Assembly (NCBI GenBank): GCA_013397795.1
Contig: VZTJ01004015.1
Location: 2,461,133-2,525,132 of the forward strand
Reading direction: 5' to 3'
DNA from: Orthonyx spaldingii
Taxonomy: Eukaryota; Chordata; Aves; Passeriformes; Orthonychidae
DNA length: 64,000 nucleotides
Part shown: in pieces, positions 1 to 11,800 of the stretch
Numbering within the stretch: position 1 is the first letter of the stretch
Layout of the letters: each line of letters opens with the position of its first letter
The notes under the pieces: generated by a model
Databases searched by the model: none
Told to the model about the DNA's origin: nothing
The model's input: the letters and a program-made list of their open reading frames with translations, nothing else
Program-made: the position numbers and the translations under genes

Positions 1-641
1 CTCTTGACATAGTCTTTTGCACCATGTCTTATTTTTTGGCCTGGAAGCTTCTTCTGGACAGAATAACAGGAGTTTGGTTGTTTTTTGGGGAATTCCTGGG
101 GTCTATGAGCTTGGTTAAAGCTGCAGTTACTGATCTTGGATGGTTTACAGGTGTTTGGAAGTTCAGGACAAATGTCCACGTGCTGAGTAGATGCAGATGC
201 TACATTGCTATGTTAGAATGACAATACTGCTGCTTTTGAAGGACAGGATTGGATATTTCAGATCATAATTTTCATTTCATTTTTTTAGTGGTTTGAAGTT
301 CTTTGTTTGGGTTTTCATGTTGACCTGCACATTTGTAAACTTCTCTGTGAACATGCTGTGGTATTTTAGGAAACCACCCTGTTTCTTTAATTATTGCTGT
401 GTGTGGTGTGCCAAGCTATTTTAGGTCTCCAGATAGAGCAGTGATCTTGCAAGGTGAATGCACAGAGAAGTTGTCTGCAGCAGTTTTCAAATCTGTAGCA
501 TCTTGTATACATACATTTTGTCCCATAAAAATATGCTGTAGCAGTAACCTGAGATGATGAGAATCTGTAAATCAGACAGGATTTACTCAGGATCTGTTTA
601 ATCAGAACAGTAATTAAAGCTTCTTGATCCTCATTTTTAGC

Positions 642-661
642 TTTTTTTTTTTTTTTTTTTT
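642..661. repeat. Homopolymer run of 20 T
   Basis: An uninterrupted run of 20 T. On the minus strand it is a poly(A) run, so it could be the tail of an old retroposed sequence. No recognisable element body adjoins it, and a simple slippage-derived homopolymer is the more economical reading. Confidence 0.9.
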
Positions 662-3600
662 AAATAGCGTTTCTACCCCGCCCTGAAAGCTAGAGGTAAG
701 TCTAGCTTGGACTGAGAGCTGAGCTGGTAAAAGCATTGTATGGCTCCTTCAGTCTCCTTGAAAAATGATTTTGTCTGAGTAAAAAGCATTATGTTAATTC
801 AACAATGGTAAACAACTTCATGGTATCCGAAGGAGCGTGCCATGAAGTCCTAAATACATAAATAAATTGAAGTGGCAGTGTATACATTTAATAAATTATT
901 GAACCAGTTCAGACTTCTCCCACATCAGGTCTAATACTGCTACATCTGAGGTGATTCTTTACAGTGCAGCTGTAAATGCAGTTTCCAGGAGTTTAACACA
1001 GGAAGTAGAGATGAGAAGGCAAGGGGAGTGCAGAAGTGCAATTTAAGTGCAACTTAAAAAGGAGGCAGCTCCAGTCTTGCATTCCATATGAGGTGTTAAG
1101 AGTGGGCTTACAGGAACACTGATTAGGAAGGCAATTTTGAGAGACCATGTGTCATGACTGCAATGTCCTGTCATTGTAAATGATGAGTTTAATAGTGCTG
1201 AGTAAATTAAATGAAATTCCTTCAGGAAAAGCTTTTATGTTAAAAAACAACAGTCTCTTGCATGCTCTTCAAAAGTCAAACCAATACGACTAAGGTGTGA
1301 TTGATCTCATATCAACTGAATGTTTTGTCAACATCTAGATGAAATAGCTGTGGAGAATGTGTGTGTGTATACATATACTTACACATGTATATGTACATAG
1401 AAGTTAGTGAGGTATTACATGAAGCCCTTTTGGTAATCAGAACAATTGTTAAGCTGTGGCTGTTTGGGTTCTCCACTGTGGAAATATTTATTCAAAGTGA
1501 AAATGCACGAGGGGCTTTTGAAAGTGGTAGTTTGCGTCACTGTTGTGCTTATCATGGTCTAGAAGGAAACTGCATTTGCACAGTCAGCACATCTTCTAAA
1601 ATCAACAGTATCTCTTTCTAGGAAGGTCCTTTCACATTCAGTCAGTGAGATTTCACAAGCACAATCAAGTCTGAAAGCTCCCTGCTGCCCATAGTAGGGA
1701 CAGGGGTGCCGTTTATTCCAGTGTCCTTGGTGACAGCCAGCCTACGCTCTCCCCAGACCTTCCTTCCTGCTCTCAAATGCAACAAAGGCCAACAGAAACC
1801 TGCTTAGTCTCTTTCATGCTGGGTTACTTTCCTGTCCTGTTACAGTTGAATCAGCTCCTGGGGAAGGCAGATTTGATCAGCATCAAATAGGCGTAAGGTA
1901 GCTGGAAATTGTTGGTGGGAAGGAGAAGAGAGGTGGAGAGAATGAGGCGCTCTGGGTTGGCTGTGGTTAGATGCTGGATGATTCATCCTGTCTCATAAAC
2001 CTGCAGTGTTAGGTTTCATTGTTTTTTTTCCTTACCTGTAGAAATAGCTTTGTGTGTATAGGTCTGTCAAACCTGCCATCCCATAGACTTGTTCCCTTGG
2101 GTCCATCTCCCTGCGCATGATGTGGCACGAAGCTGAGCCATGCCCTGGGTGCCAGGCACAGCATTTGTCACCTGCCAAACAGCCATGGGGCCTGGGGGCC
2201 TGTCCTGCAGCTGAGCTGCTGCTTCTGAGAAAGCTTCAGGTAATATCCAGGCATTAAATCTCCGTGCCCACAACTGCCTTGGCTTGGGGCATCCTCAGCA
2301 CTGGGGCCAACCTGGTGTTTCCTTGTCTTCTTTAGGCACAGAACCTTGGAAAATTTTGAGCACAGAGTCTTTTCTAGTTAAAACCAAACCAGATAATAAA
2401 TATTCAGAAGTCTGAAAACCTGTAGCAGGGCATATTCCAGGATTGATTTCCTTGCTGATTCTAGAGCAGAGAGTGAGAAGCAGTTGGTTAACTGAGTGAG
2501 GGCTGGGGAACAGTACGGTAGTTTTTGCCTTTTTTTTCTTTATTTATTTTTTAAGTATCTCTTTTTGTATTTTTCAAGACAAGACTGAAGCTTTTAAGAG
2601 TTTTGTGGAGGGAAGTTTTGTCTTGCTTGAGCGCTTGATAAGGATCAGTTTCCAAGGTTTGTTCAGTGAGACGTTTAGTGATAGTGAACTCATCCTTAAA
2701 GGGTCAGTTACAGGAATTCAGCCTTCAATTGAACTTGTAATCTTGTTATTTTTCATTAGGAAAAAGCTGGTATGCTTTCAGTTGTGGAGCCATCTTTCCC
2801 CAAGTTTTTCTCCTTCCCTTTGGCTTTTGCTGCTTCTGAGGTCCCCACTGCATTTGATGGGACTGAGGCAAGCAGTTGCCAACTGCTGCAGCTGAAAGCC
2901 TGAGTAACAAAGCCATATTTCTTTATTTTATGATGGGTCCTGTCCACTGATGAGGATTTTCAATCCCTTTACAGCTGAGGAGCTGGGAAAGGCAGCCCCT
3001 GGTCTGGCTGGCAGCATGTGGATCACGTGTTCCAATGCCACTGCTCTCATTCTGACTCTGCGTCCAGCAGCGGTGTTTATCAGATCTTCCTGACACACAG
3101 CACTGAGCAGATGTTCCCTTTTTTAGTATGGAGTGATGTTTCTGATGTGCAAGCTGAGATTAGGAAGGGGAAGGCTTATAAAGTTTCATGCTTGAGTGAA
3201 GCACCTATATGTCAGTCTCTGACAGGCAAAACGAAGGGGAGGAAAAACCAAACCCCAAACCAAAAAGCCCTCTCCAGCTGCTTTTCACTGAGTGCCTGGT
3301 GTTGCAAGCAGAATCCACAAGCTTCAGTACTGGCCAAGGATTAGAGGCAGTGACTGCTAGCCTGTTCTTCTGATGGGGTAGTCACAAATGGCAAGGCTCC
3401 CATGCAGCCCTGGGCCCAGTGAAAAAGTTAAAGCAGAAGATGATTGCAGGAAGTTGCTACTGAGCTGACAGCTGTACCATCTGGTACTCTGCATTTCTGT
3501 GGCTGTCAGAAAAGTATTTTTGAAAGGAAATCACCTCTGTCTAACTCTCCAGATGTGCATGCATCCATATGCACCAGCATCCAGAATTCATTGTTCCCTC

Positions 3601-6600
3601 TCTGAAGGCCAAAATACGACTTGCTGATAATTGAATTGACAGATAAAAGCAAGACATCTTATTGCAAGAAGAGCCCTGTGTATGCAGGTGTGGTGAATGC
3701 CAAGTGCTGATGAAGCTTAGGGGACTAGGTAGGAATGGTTAAATAGGGTTGGATAGGAAAGAAAACCAACTATGGAGAAGGAAAGTGGTTCATAGAGGTG
3801 GTAAAACAAAAAAGGGTACAAACAGAGCTCCTGTAAGCTCAGTGTGTCTATGTATATGAAGAAAAGGAAGCAGCTTGGGTCAGATAAAAGAAATTAAATA
3901 TAAGGAAAACTTTGGCTACGCTTTTACTTTGAAGCTTGGATAACTTATCAAAAATAATGCTAATGTTATGAATTAAAGGAAAATCTGTTACTGGTTTGTA
4001 GAATTGTGTAATACTGTAATTGTTTAGGAATGTTTGTGAAGTATCTAATAGATTCAGTAAAAGCAATTAGAAAATTTTCTAAATTGCAAGAGTAGCTATC
4101 AACTCATTTGGGATGCCCCTTGAACCAGTAAACACAAGACACCTCTACATCTCTCCTGATCTCATTGAGGTTGCTCTCATTAGTCACCAGATAAAACATA
4201 AACTCTTCATTGCATGGTAGTGCTCCTTGGACAACCAATACAATGCTGGATATTTTTGGGGAAAAGATGGCTACATATGTAGTTCCAAATGAAAGTCAGT
4301 AGGGATCAAGCATGTGACAGCTACTTGCAATTCTGAAAAACTGCCATGGGATATTTTTAATCACTATGATTAAGGAAGGGTGGGGGAAAAAAAGTAAAAC
4401 AACAAAATCCATCTATGCCAGAAATCTTACCCCTGCCCCCAATCTAGTGTATGCATTTTATAATCTTACTGTGTATTTTGGTACCTTTAGCTATACTATT
4501 GATACTGCCTGAAATGGGATTCAAACACTTCCTGTGTTGGTTTGGAAATCATTAGAACTTGTATCAGCACTTTTAAGAATACGCATGAGTATGCAAAGAC
4601 ATTTTGCAATTTAAATAGGTAACATTTTGCTACAAGAGATTCAGAAGACTTGTTTCCTTAGATAAGCATAGATTGCTGAAGTTTACATGTGTGTTTTTTG
4701 TGCATGCTCTTTGATGAATTCTTGTATGACGGATTGTGAAAGTAAGTATGGTTCACTCTCTTTGCCTCCTGAAACTGATTTTATGAAATCTGGAATGCCC
4801 TTCTCTGTCATCTTTAAGTCACCCAATTTCAGGAATACAGTAAAAGCAGTAGTGTCGGTAGGATGGTTTGATGAGTTTCAATACTGAAACTTAAAATTAA
4901 CTTAACTTACATTTAAATTTAAGTTAAAATTAAAAATACAATGGTTTTGAAACCTGGTTTAGTTATTTTTGCTCTAAGCAGGCATTAAATTTTTATGCAG
5001 GATTTTTTTTTCCCCTTTTGGCCCCAATACAGAGCTCTCATGTAAACCAAGCAGAATGCTTCCTGTCGTTTTCTGATAAAAAGTGCACTTCCATTCATTG
5101 TTTCCATGCAACTTCCTATCTTTCTATGGTAAAGAGGGGTAAATTTGAGACGATTTATGGGCTATCTCTAGGGAAAATAGACTTTTACAACATGAAGTTT
5201 AAATGTTGTTGGGAATAATAAACAAGGAATGTTAGAAATAGTTTGTGTTTGTTCATTTCTTCCTCTTTGTACAATCACTGTGCTGAAGACAACTTCATCC
5301 ATTAACAGTGATGAAAATGGAATGCTACATTTGCTTCTTCCATTAAGGCACAATGTTTCTTTGCGTTTCAGGTACTGCTTGCTATCTGAAATAATTTTGT
5401 ATCTTTTACAGTCTTGATAAAAGTTTGTGAGGCAAGTCAGGCATTTCTGAAATACAGCCATGTCTGGCAGGCAAGGAAGCCCTCAGTCTGACTGACATTG
5501 ACCACTGTTTAGAAAAGAATGGGTGCTTCATGGAACACAAGACTTATGCAAGAGGATCAGCTGCATTTGATTTTTAGACCAGTTGCTTGAAACTTGGGTT
5601 TTTTTGTACTGCTTGAGGATAACAAAGAGAAAAAGTCAACAACCCTTTTTGAAACATTGGTGGACCATTTTGTTTTCAGTTCTTTGGCATGGAAAACAGA
5701 AATTGTGCTTTCTGGATGTGTTTAAATGAAAGTCAATGCATTCATGATGTTCTGTTTATAGGGATTAAAAAGATGCTCTTATGTTAGTGGAAATGTTTTC
5801 CAAATACTTGCTTGGGAGAAGGAATGGGAAGAGAGAGTAAGAGCATGTGTGGATGAGTTTGCATGTTCAGGCATGGAAAAATACTAGAGAAGAGTTCCTG
5901 TAAGCCGTGTTTTGCTGCAAACCTCAAGAGAAGGTGGTATGGCTCTGACAGTACTTCTGGTCAGAAAGAAGTGCAGCAGAGGTTACATAAAATGTAGCTC
6001 TGTGGTAGAGTACATCTGCTTTTGAAAGACTTCTTTGTTGTCCAGGTGCAGATGTTTGTTTTCTAAGATCATGCCTCATGGGTAGCAATGTCTTAAGATT
6101 GTGCTCAGCGGATGTTAAACCGAACAGGTTTTTCATTCATTGCCTCTTCTGTTTAATTAGCTTAATATATGTATAAACAAGACACTTTGAGTTTCTTTTG
6201 TTAAACAGGATACTTACGGACTGGCATTGCCTAGCTTTGCCTTGCTTGCTTAGGTATTAAAATAGAGTTTTGCTGTTATAACAAACGAATTTGACTTAAT
6301 AATTTGCAATTTTTCATGAAATGGATAATTTAGGTTTAATTCATGGTTTCTAAGTAGCAGTACATTGCTACAACAGTTGAGTTTTATTTGATAGTTAACC
6401 TTTCCAATTAAACTTGCATCAGTTTTATGTCCTAATAAGGACAAAAGATCAATAGAAGCTTATTTTTCAAAAAGTGGAAGAAGCAATTTCTGCTCTAAAA
6501 ATGTCATTTGAATTTTTTCCTACATGGAAAAAACTGAGGTCTGTGCAGGTAACACTTGAAATTAGATCATCTCTGCTAAACAGAGATAAACCTTGTGCTT

Positions 6601-8251
6601 TTACCAGTGGCTGGGAGCCATGGGAGTGGATGTTTTGCAACACATCCACCAGAGAGGCATAAAAAATTATTTTGCTTCGAAGGAGAAGCCAGCATCAGGA
6701 GTTTGTACCAAGTATAACAGCAACCTAAAAAGGTACAGGGCATGTCATCTGAATGATTCCCAGTGGGCAGGCAGATGATGTTAAATAGATAGACTTTACT
6801 ATGTATAACAGAAATGTCCAGAAAAACTGCAGAAAATAGAGGATCAAAAGACGTGGCAGATTAAGTGTAATCTAATGTGCTGAAATGTCTGAATAGTTTG
6901 GTCCATACATGGATTAAGTCTGGGCAGAGTTGATAATAGTGGAATGGGAATTAATTGGGGGATAATAGCTGGGGATAGACAACACATGGAGCAAGGGTCT
7001 AATTGCACTTAGCATTAACACCAGATGTCAGTGTGAAAGTGAAGAATGTAGGTTAATGTGTAGTTCCAGAGAACTTTTCCTTGAAGAAAGGGAAGGGGTG
7101 CAGGGATGGTGTTGTGGAGTTGCTGGAGGTTAGTGAACTTGGAGCACTGGCATGGGAAACCTCTGCTGAGTTTTTACAAAGCACGTGTTTTTAGTTAGTA
7201 CAGCTTGTATGTTTTAACTCCTTCTACAACCAAATCTTGCCACCTGTACTGGATATTTCTTGAGGATATATTTTTTCTCTTCTCAGTTGAAGTTTTATAG
7301 CTCATTCAATTAAAATAGGTATCTGTTTGAATAGAGTGGAATCTGGTATCTTGGGTGTTTTGGTTGATTGGATTGTTTTTTCAAAATAGCCAAAATCAGT
7401 CGATGTCCATGAGTCTTCTCCCTGCAATTTTAAACCTCTCATCCTTTCCCCGATGGTAATTCAGTCAAAAGTAGCTCCACCATGAAAAATATGTGCTAGA
7501 CGTGACAGTAAAAGAACTCCCTGAAAATTAAGGATCTGAAGGGAAATGTGCCCAGCCCTGTGTACAACAGTTATGCTTTGTTTGTTTTCAGTCCAATGCT
7601 TCTGTCTCCTTCATATGCCCTCACATGATTTTCTGTGCCTATTGTTCTCATGGACGTTTTTTCTCTTTCTGTCCATTTCTACCAAAGGTCTAAGATGCAC
7701 TGAAGGGCTCTCATGAACATTTGCTCAGTTTCAGTCCTGCTTTGGTTGCAGTTCTGAAGGGTTCTGCTGTTCCTTCTGCTCTAAATTCATTGGTACTGGC
7801 CAGTGGTTATGGTGCAGTGGTCAAACAAACCCTCATCAGAGTTATTCAGCAAGTGTGGAAAATGTGAGCTTTTTAGAAGTTCTAAAATACTTCTCCTGGA
7901 GAGTTTCTAGTTTATATAAATAGTCTTATTGAAGGAAGATACATGTTGCATTTCAATGCAGTCCATAGTAGATGAAAAAAAGGCTTGTAAGACCTAATAT
8001 GTAGTAGCAGTACTAAAATAAGTGTTAGGACATACTATAAAAATGCTCTTTTTTCTGATATTAGATAAATCCATAAAAGTTATACAGGAGAGAATATCCA
8101 AATTAGGATGGAATTTATTGAATACTGTGAGATTTTTTTTTTTCTGGTTCCCCAGCCCTCTAAAAACCTGGAGCTTTTATTGCAACTGATCATACCCTAT
8201 AGTAACTGCTATTTTTTTTGCAACTTAAAGTTCATAATTAACTTAAAAGAA

Positions 8252-8257
8252 ACACTC
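8252..8257. repeat. Left target-site duplication of the solo LTR (6 bp)
   Basis: The hexamer ACACTC directly precedes the LTR and is repeated at 8858-8863 directly after it. A 6-bp duplication fits retroviral integration of the alpha- and beta-retrovirus-like (ERVK-like) type. Confidence 0.8.
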
Positions 8258-8405
8258 TGTTGATCGCTCTTGCTCTTCGTCCTCCCTCCATGGTTATCTC
8301 AACCTGTGGGTCCCGTTTGCCCTTCTCCAGTAGCCCCTTTTAGCCTCGATCGCTACCTCAGCAACGCAGTCAGCGAGAACGAAAGAGATCGGATCTCTGG
8401 GCAGT

Positions 8406-8427
8406 TTTATTCCAATGAGAGTTTATT
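8406..8427 (-). terminator. LTR polyadenylation signals (two AATAAA)
   Basis: Two AATAAA hexamers on the minus strand, at 8422-8427 and 8406-8411, lie downstream of the LTR TATA box. They are the expected R-region polyadenylation signals. They act on leftward transcripts and should not end the sense TGFBR3 transcript. Confidence 0.65.
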
Positions 8428-8509
8428 GTTAGGGGGAGAGAACTCAGAGCTGCTACCCTCGTGAAGGGGAACTGTCCCAGAAGAACCCCGAACAAGGAAA
8501 GGTCTGGGG

Positions 8510-8517
8510 TTTTTATA
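8510..8517 (-). promoter_or_regulatory. LTR TATA box
   Basis: The minus strand reads GGTATAAAAACCCC across this position, a strong TATA box. It lies about 85 bp upstream, in LTR orientation, of the first AATAAA signal, as expected for a U3 promoter followed by a short R region. Transcription from it would run leftward, antisense to TGFBR3. Whether it is active is unknown. Confidence 0.7.
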
Positions 8518-8857
8518 CCTTGGGTCGAAATTGCCCGCCAAAACCTGCCGGATGGGGAGAGGAAGGCAGGACATGGGTAGGGGAGCCAGTGGACAGGAAC
8601 TGGGGCATTATTGACAACTGGTAAACCAACGGGGTAACAGAGAAGGGAGAACTCTCCGGAAGAGGGATGGACAAGGCAATAAGGGGTGGGACGGCAACAG
8701 CCAACGGGGAGAGAGGAATTTGGGTGCATTCAAATAAGAGCGCAAAGGATCCTGGGGGAGACCATCCTGCTCACCCGAACCAGGGAGAGGATCCCAGGGA
8801 ATGTCTCAGTTATGGGTTCCGTGGGCCTCTTGTTCAGTGGGCCTGTCAGCCCCCACA

Positions 8858-8863
8858 ACACTC
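8858..8863. repeat. Right target-site duplication of the solo LTR (6 bp)
   Basis: ACACTC, identical to 8252-8257 on the other side of the LTR. Perfect identity agrees with a fairly recent insertion. Confidence 0.8.
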
Positions 8864-11800
8864 CGTACTTTAAAATTTAGTTTTAAATAAACGAAGTATC
8901 CAGAAATTGCCTTCTATATATTATTTTGGTTTTTGGTCAGAATAGATCTAAAACCTTCTGTTACTCCCATGCATTTCTGACTATATGTTAAGGGGAAAAA
9001 GTGATACGGAAACACACCAAATTTTTTTTTGTCAGTGAATTTCTTACTCCTCCTTACCAAAATCATGGCAGATAGACTGAGAGCACTGTTGTTCTGTATC
9101 ACACGTGCTGTGCTTCATCTGAGTTGAAACTGCTGCCATGATTTGTTTAGAACAAGCAAACCATAATGCTCTCCCTCGCAGCCAAATAGTCTGGAAGACA
9201 CAAAAATAAATCAGTGGTTGATTTATATAAATATAAAATGCTTTATACAGTCATCTGCTTGATGAAGACCAGGATGAAGGTCTGATATTCTCTACCCTGC
9301 ATCTTTCTTATGTCAGTCACGCTTATTGAGAGAAAAAAGTCATGTAATCCAGGAGTAGTCTTGGACAGCCCAGCTCCTTGTGGTTGCTGATCATCGTGGA
9401 GGTGCTTCTCCTTTTCATGAGGAGTTTTCATGAGAAGCAGTTTCCTCTATGCTGCTGCCTCTCAACACAAAGCTGTGTAATATTTCCTACCATCTGGTCT
9501 TGTCTTTTTCATCTCTCAGGGCTGCTTGCCAGAATTAACTGGTTCTGAGCAGAGATATCTTGCTCAAGTGCTTGCTTAGGAGTGTGAAGCACTTTTTTTC
9601 ATGGTCATCTGTATGAAAACTGCTCTTCATATTAATAGTGGGGATTGTCTATTATTCTCTACATTGAAATTACTAGGAATTTGGCTTTCCAGGTGGTCTT
9701 CGTTGAAGGGGTGTGCAGGAAGAATTTAGTAGTTACTGCTAGAGAGCCACCCATACTGAATAAGTAGTAGTGACTTACATTTTCTCTGGGAGTGATAGGT
9801 ATCACTTTTCTCTGTAAATTCTTACTTGCCTCAACTGTTCAATATATTTTTTGGTGTAAATGCTTCCCTCAGTGACAAACCCTTTATGAGAAGAGGGTTG
9901 TGTAGGTGGTAAGAAGTGCTCCATGTGGAACAGTGGCCCTTGGCCCATACACTTGTATCTTTAGAAATGAGTGGTGAAGGTCGTGGGAACAAGTTATTGC
10001 TAAGTCTTGTTCAAGTGCTCTGTGAAGCTTTTTAGTTGAAGAGAAAATGGCTTCCTCTCCCTGTTGTCGTTCAAAAGTAGATTTTTTCAGCCATCATTGT
10101 CACTAAGAGATACAAGAGAATGCCCTTAAATTAACCTTCTCTACAAGAACTTTCACAAAAGTCTGTCATTTGGGCATACTGAAATCTTTACTTTAGTTAG
10201 CCTCCTCCACATTTTAATGCGCCTTTCAGCACAAAGTGATGAATTCTAGCAGGATCTGCAGTAATTTATATTACTTTGTACCTGACAGCATAGAGATCCC
10301 TTGTGTTCCTCAAGTCTGGATTCTGGTTTTGTTTTGTTTTTATAGATAATAACTAGATTAGTGTCATTTCCTCATTCAAAAATCAATTAGAATAAATCAG
10401 GCCACCTTCTGAGGGGTGTTCTATCCTATTGGTGTGACTTGTACCCTCTGCTGTGGCATATGGGAACCACGTTAATGTGCTGTGGAGCCTCCAGCACAGA
10501 TTCACACAATTTGCGGGAGCTGCTCGCGCTTTTCAGCTGACAACACTGCAGAAATCACCATGGAAATACAACAGAAAGTACATTACCCTTTACTGTTTGA
10601 ATGAAATCACAGTTATGAGTTGGTCTTGGGTTGTTGTGTTATCCCCCTTAGTGTCTTACTCTCATTTCTGCTACCTTGTTACAGCAGAACACATGTTACT
10701 CATTAGTAGCATGGATGATATGGGAAACAAGAATGTTGAGGTTGTATTGAATATGTTCCAGATGGACACAGCTACACAATATCAAACAAGGTTGGGTCTG
10801 CACTGATTTCCTTTAAAATATTAATTTGAAGTGGAAAATAATTCAATATTCAACAGTTCTCTAGAATTCCGAATTCACTAAACATTTGCCATCATAATAT
10901 ACATATGTAATAATTGGTTTTTAGAAAACTGCCTAACCTGCTTTCCATCCTCTTAAGCAACTAAAATTTGATTGTGGTAGGAGCCAGGATTTGCTAACAA
11001 GATTAAGTGGTTACATGCTCCAAAGTTAAACAAAAGCCCAAGAATGGCTGTGTGTGTGCACTTACATTCTCAGCAGAGAAGGCACTAAAGGCTTGTGACC
11101 ACATTCGGATGGATAAACTGGAAGGTATCTTTGACCCTTTAAGTGCCAGTTTGATGGGGATGGAGATGCAGGAGAATATCTGTACATGTTTAGAGCTGAT
11201 AAGGCAATCTTGATGTGTTAATTGGATGCTGATAGTAATTAATTTTGGCAGGATGTTGGTGTTGCTGATGCTGGTGAGGTTGGCAGGAACAGGGTGTGAG
11301 GCTGGATTGGGAAACTGGCAAAGCCTGATCCTGGGGTTTGTGGAGGGCAGAGCAACAGTAAAGCCCAGGTAGGATGCGGCTGTGGTTACATGTTGGCTAA
11401 GTAGGTGGTGTGGAGGTGATAGACAATCAGATTAGTAGTGTCCTAGGGAGGACTTTTGTGTTTGGGTTTTTTTGGAGTGGTTCATATGCATTTTGTAGGG
11501 TTTAAACTACATAGGGGGGGTAACTGGCTTTCTAGTCAAAGTGGCAGGAGGGGAGGAAGGCTCTGTGAGGGAGCCAAAAGCTGCTGGTTTGGATAAAGGA
11601 GAGCTCTTGCAGCTCCCACTGGAGTGACAGTGCCTTGTAGCAGCATCCACCTTTCTTTGACTGGGACAAATCTGCAGGTGCAGTAGGAAGGGCTGAAAAG
11701 AAATGCAGTTAATGAATGTTGGGCAAATAGCTCCAGCATTGCTGCGGTGCACGCAGTATAAGAATAGACTAAGATACAGCATAAATGCAGAGAAGGTGGC

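Larger units (their letters stand above)
8258..8857 (-). mobile_element. Solo long terminal repeat of an endogenous retrovirus, minus orientation
   Basis: Read on the minus strand, the element begins TGTGGGGG and ends GATCAACA, giving the canonical TG...CA ends. It is exactly 600 bp and is flanked by the direct repeat ACACTC at 8252-8257 and 8858-8863. Inside, also on the minus strand, are a TATAAAAA box at 8510-8517 and two AATAAA signals at 8422-8427 and 8406-8411. This places U3 at about 8857-8490, a short R near 8485-8390, and U5 down to 8258. No primer-binding site, gag, pol or env sequence adjoins it, so the internal part was probably lost by LTR-LTR recombination. I count 21 CpG sites, dense compared with the surrounding intron, which suggests a fairly young insertion not yet depleted by methylation decay. 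A minus-strand open frame over 8370-8729 falls inside the LTR and is not considered a gene. The family name cannot be assigned by eye. Confidence 0.88.

Noticed and set aside
4898..4940. AT-rich palindromic stretch built from TTAACTTA units
   Set aside because: Only an 8-bp perfect arm in very AT-rich DNA, where such symmetry is common by chance.
8370..8729. Minus-strand open frame of 119 codons
   Set aside because: It is inside the solo LTR and crosses its promoter and poly(A) region; LTRs of this kind do not encode a known protein.
10453..10806. Plus-strand open frame of 117 codons
   Set aside because: No recognised domain or exon borders that fit TGFBR3 phases.
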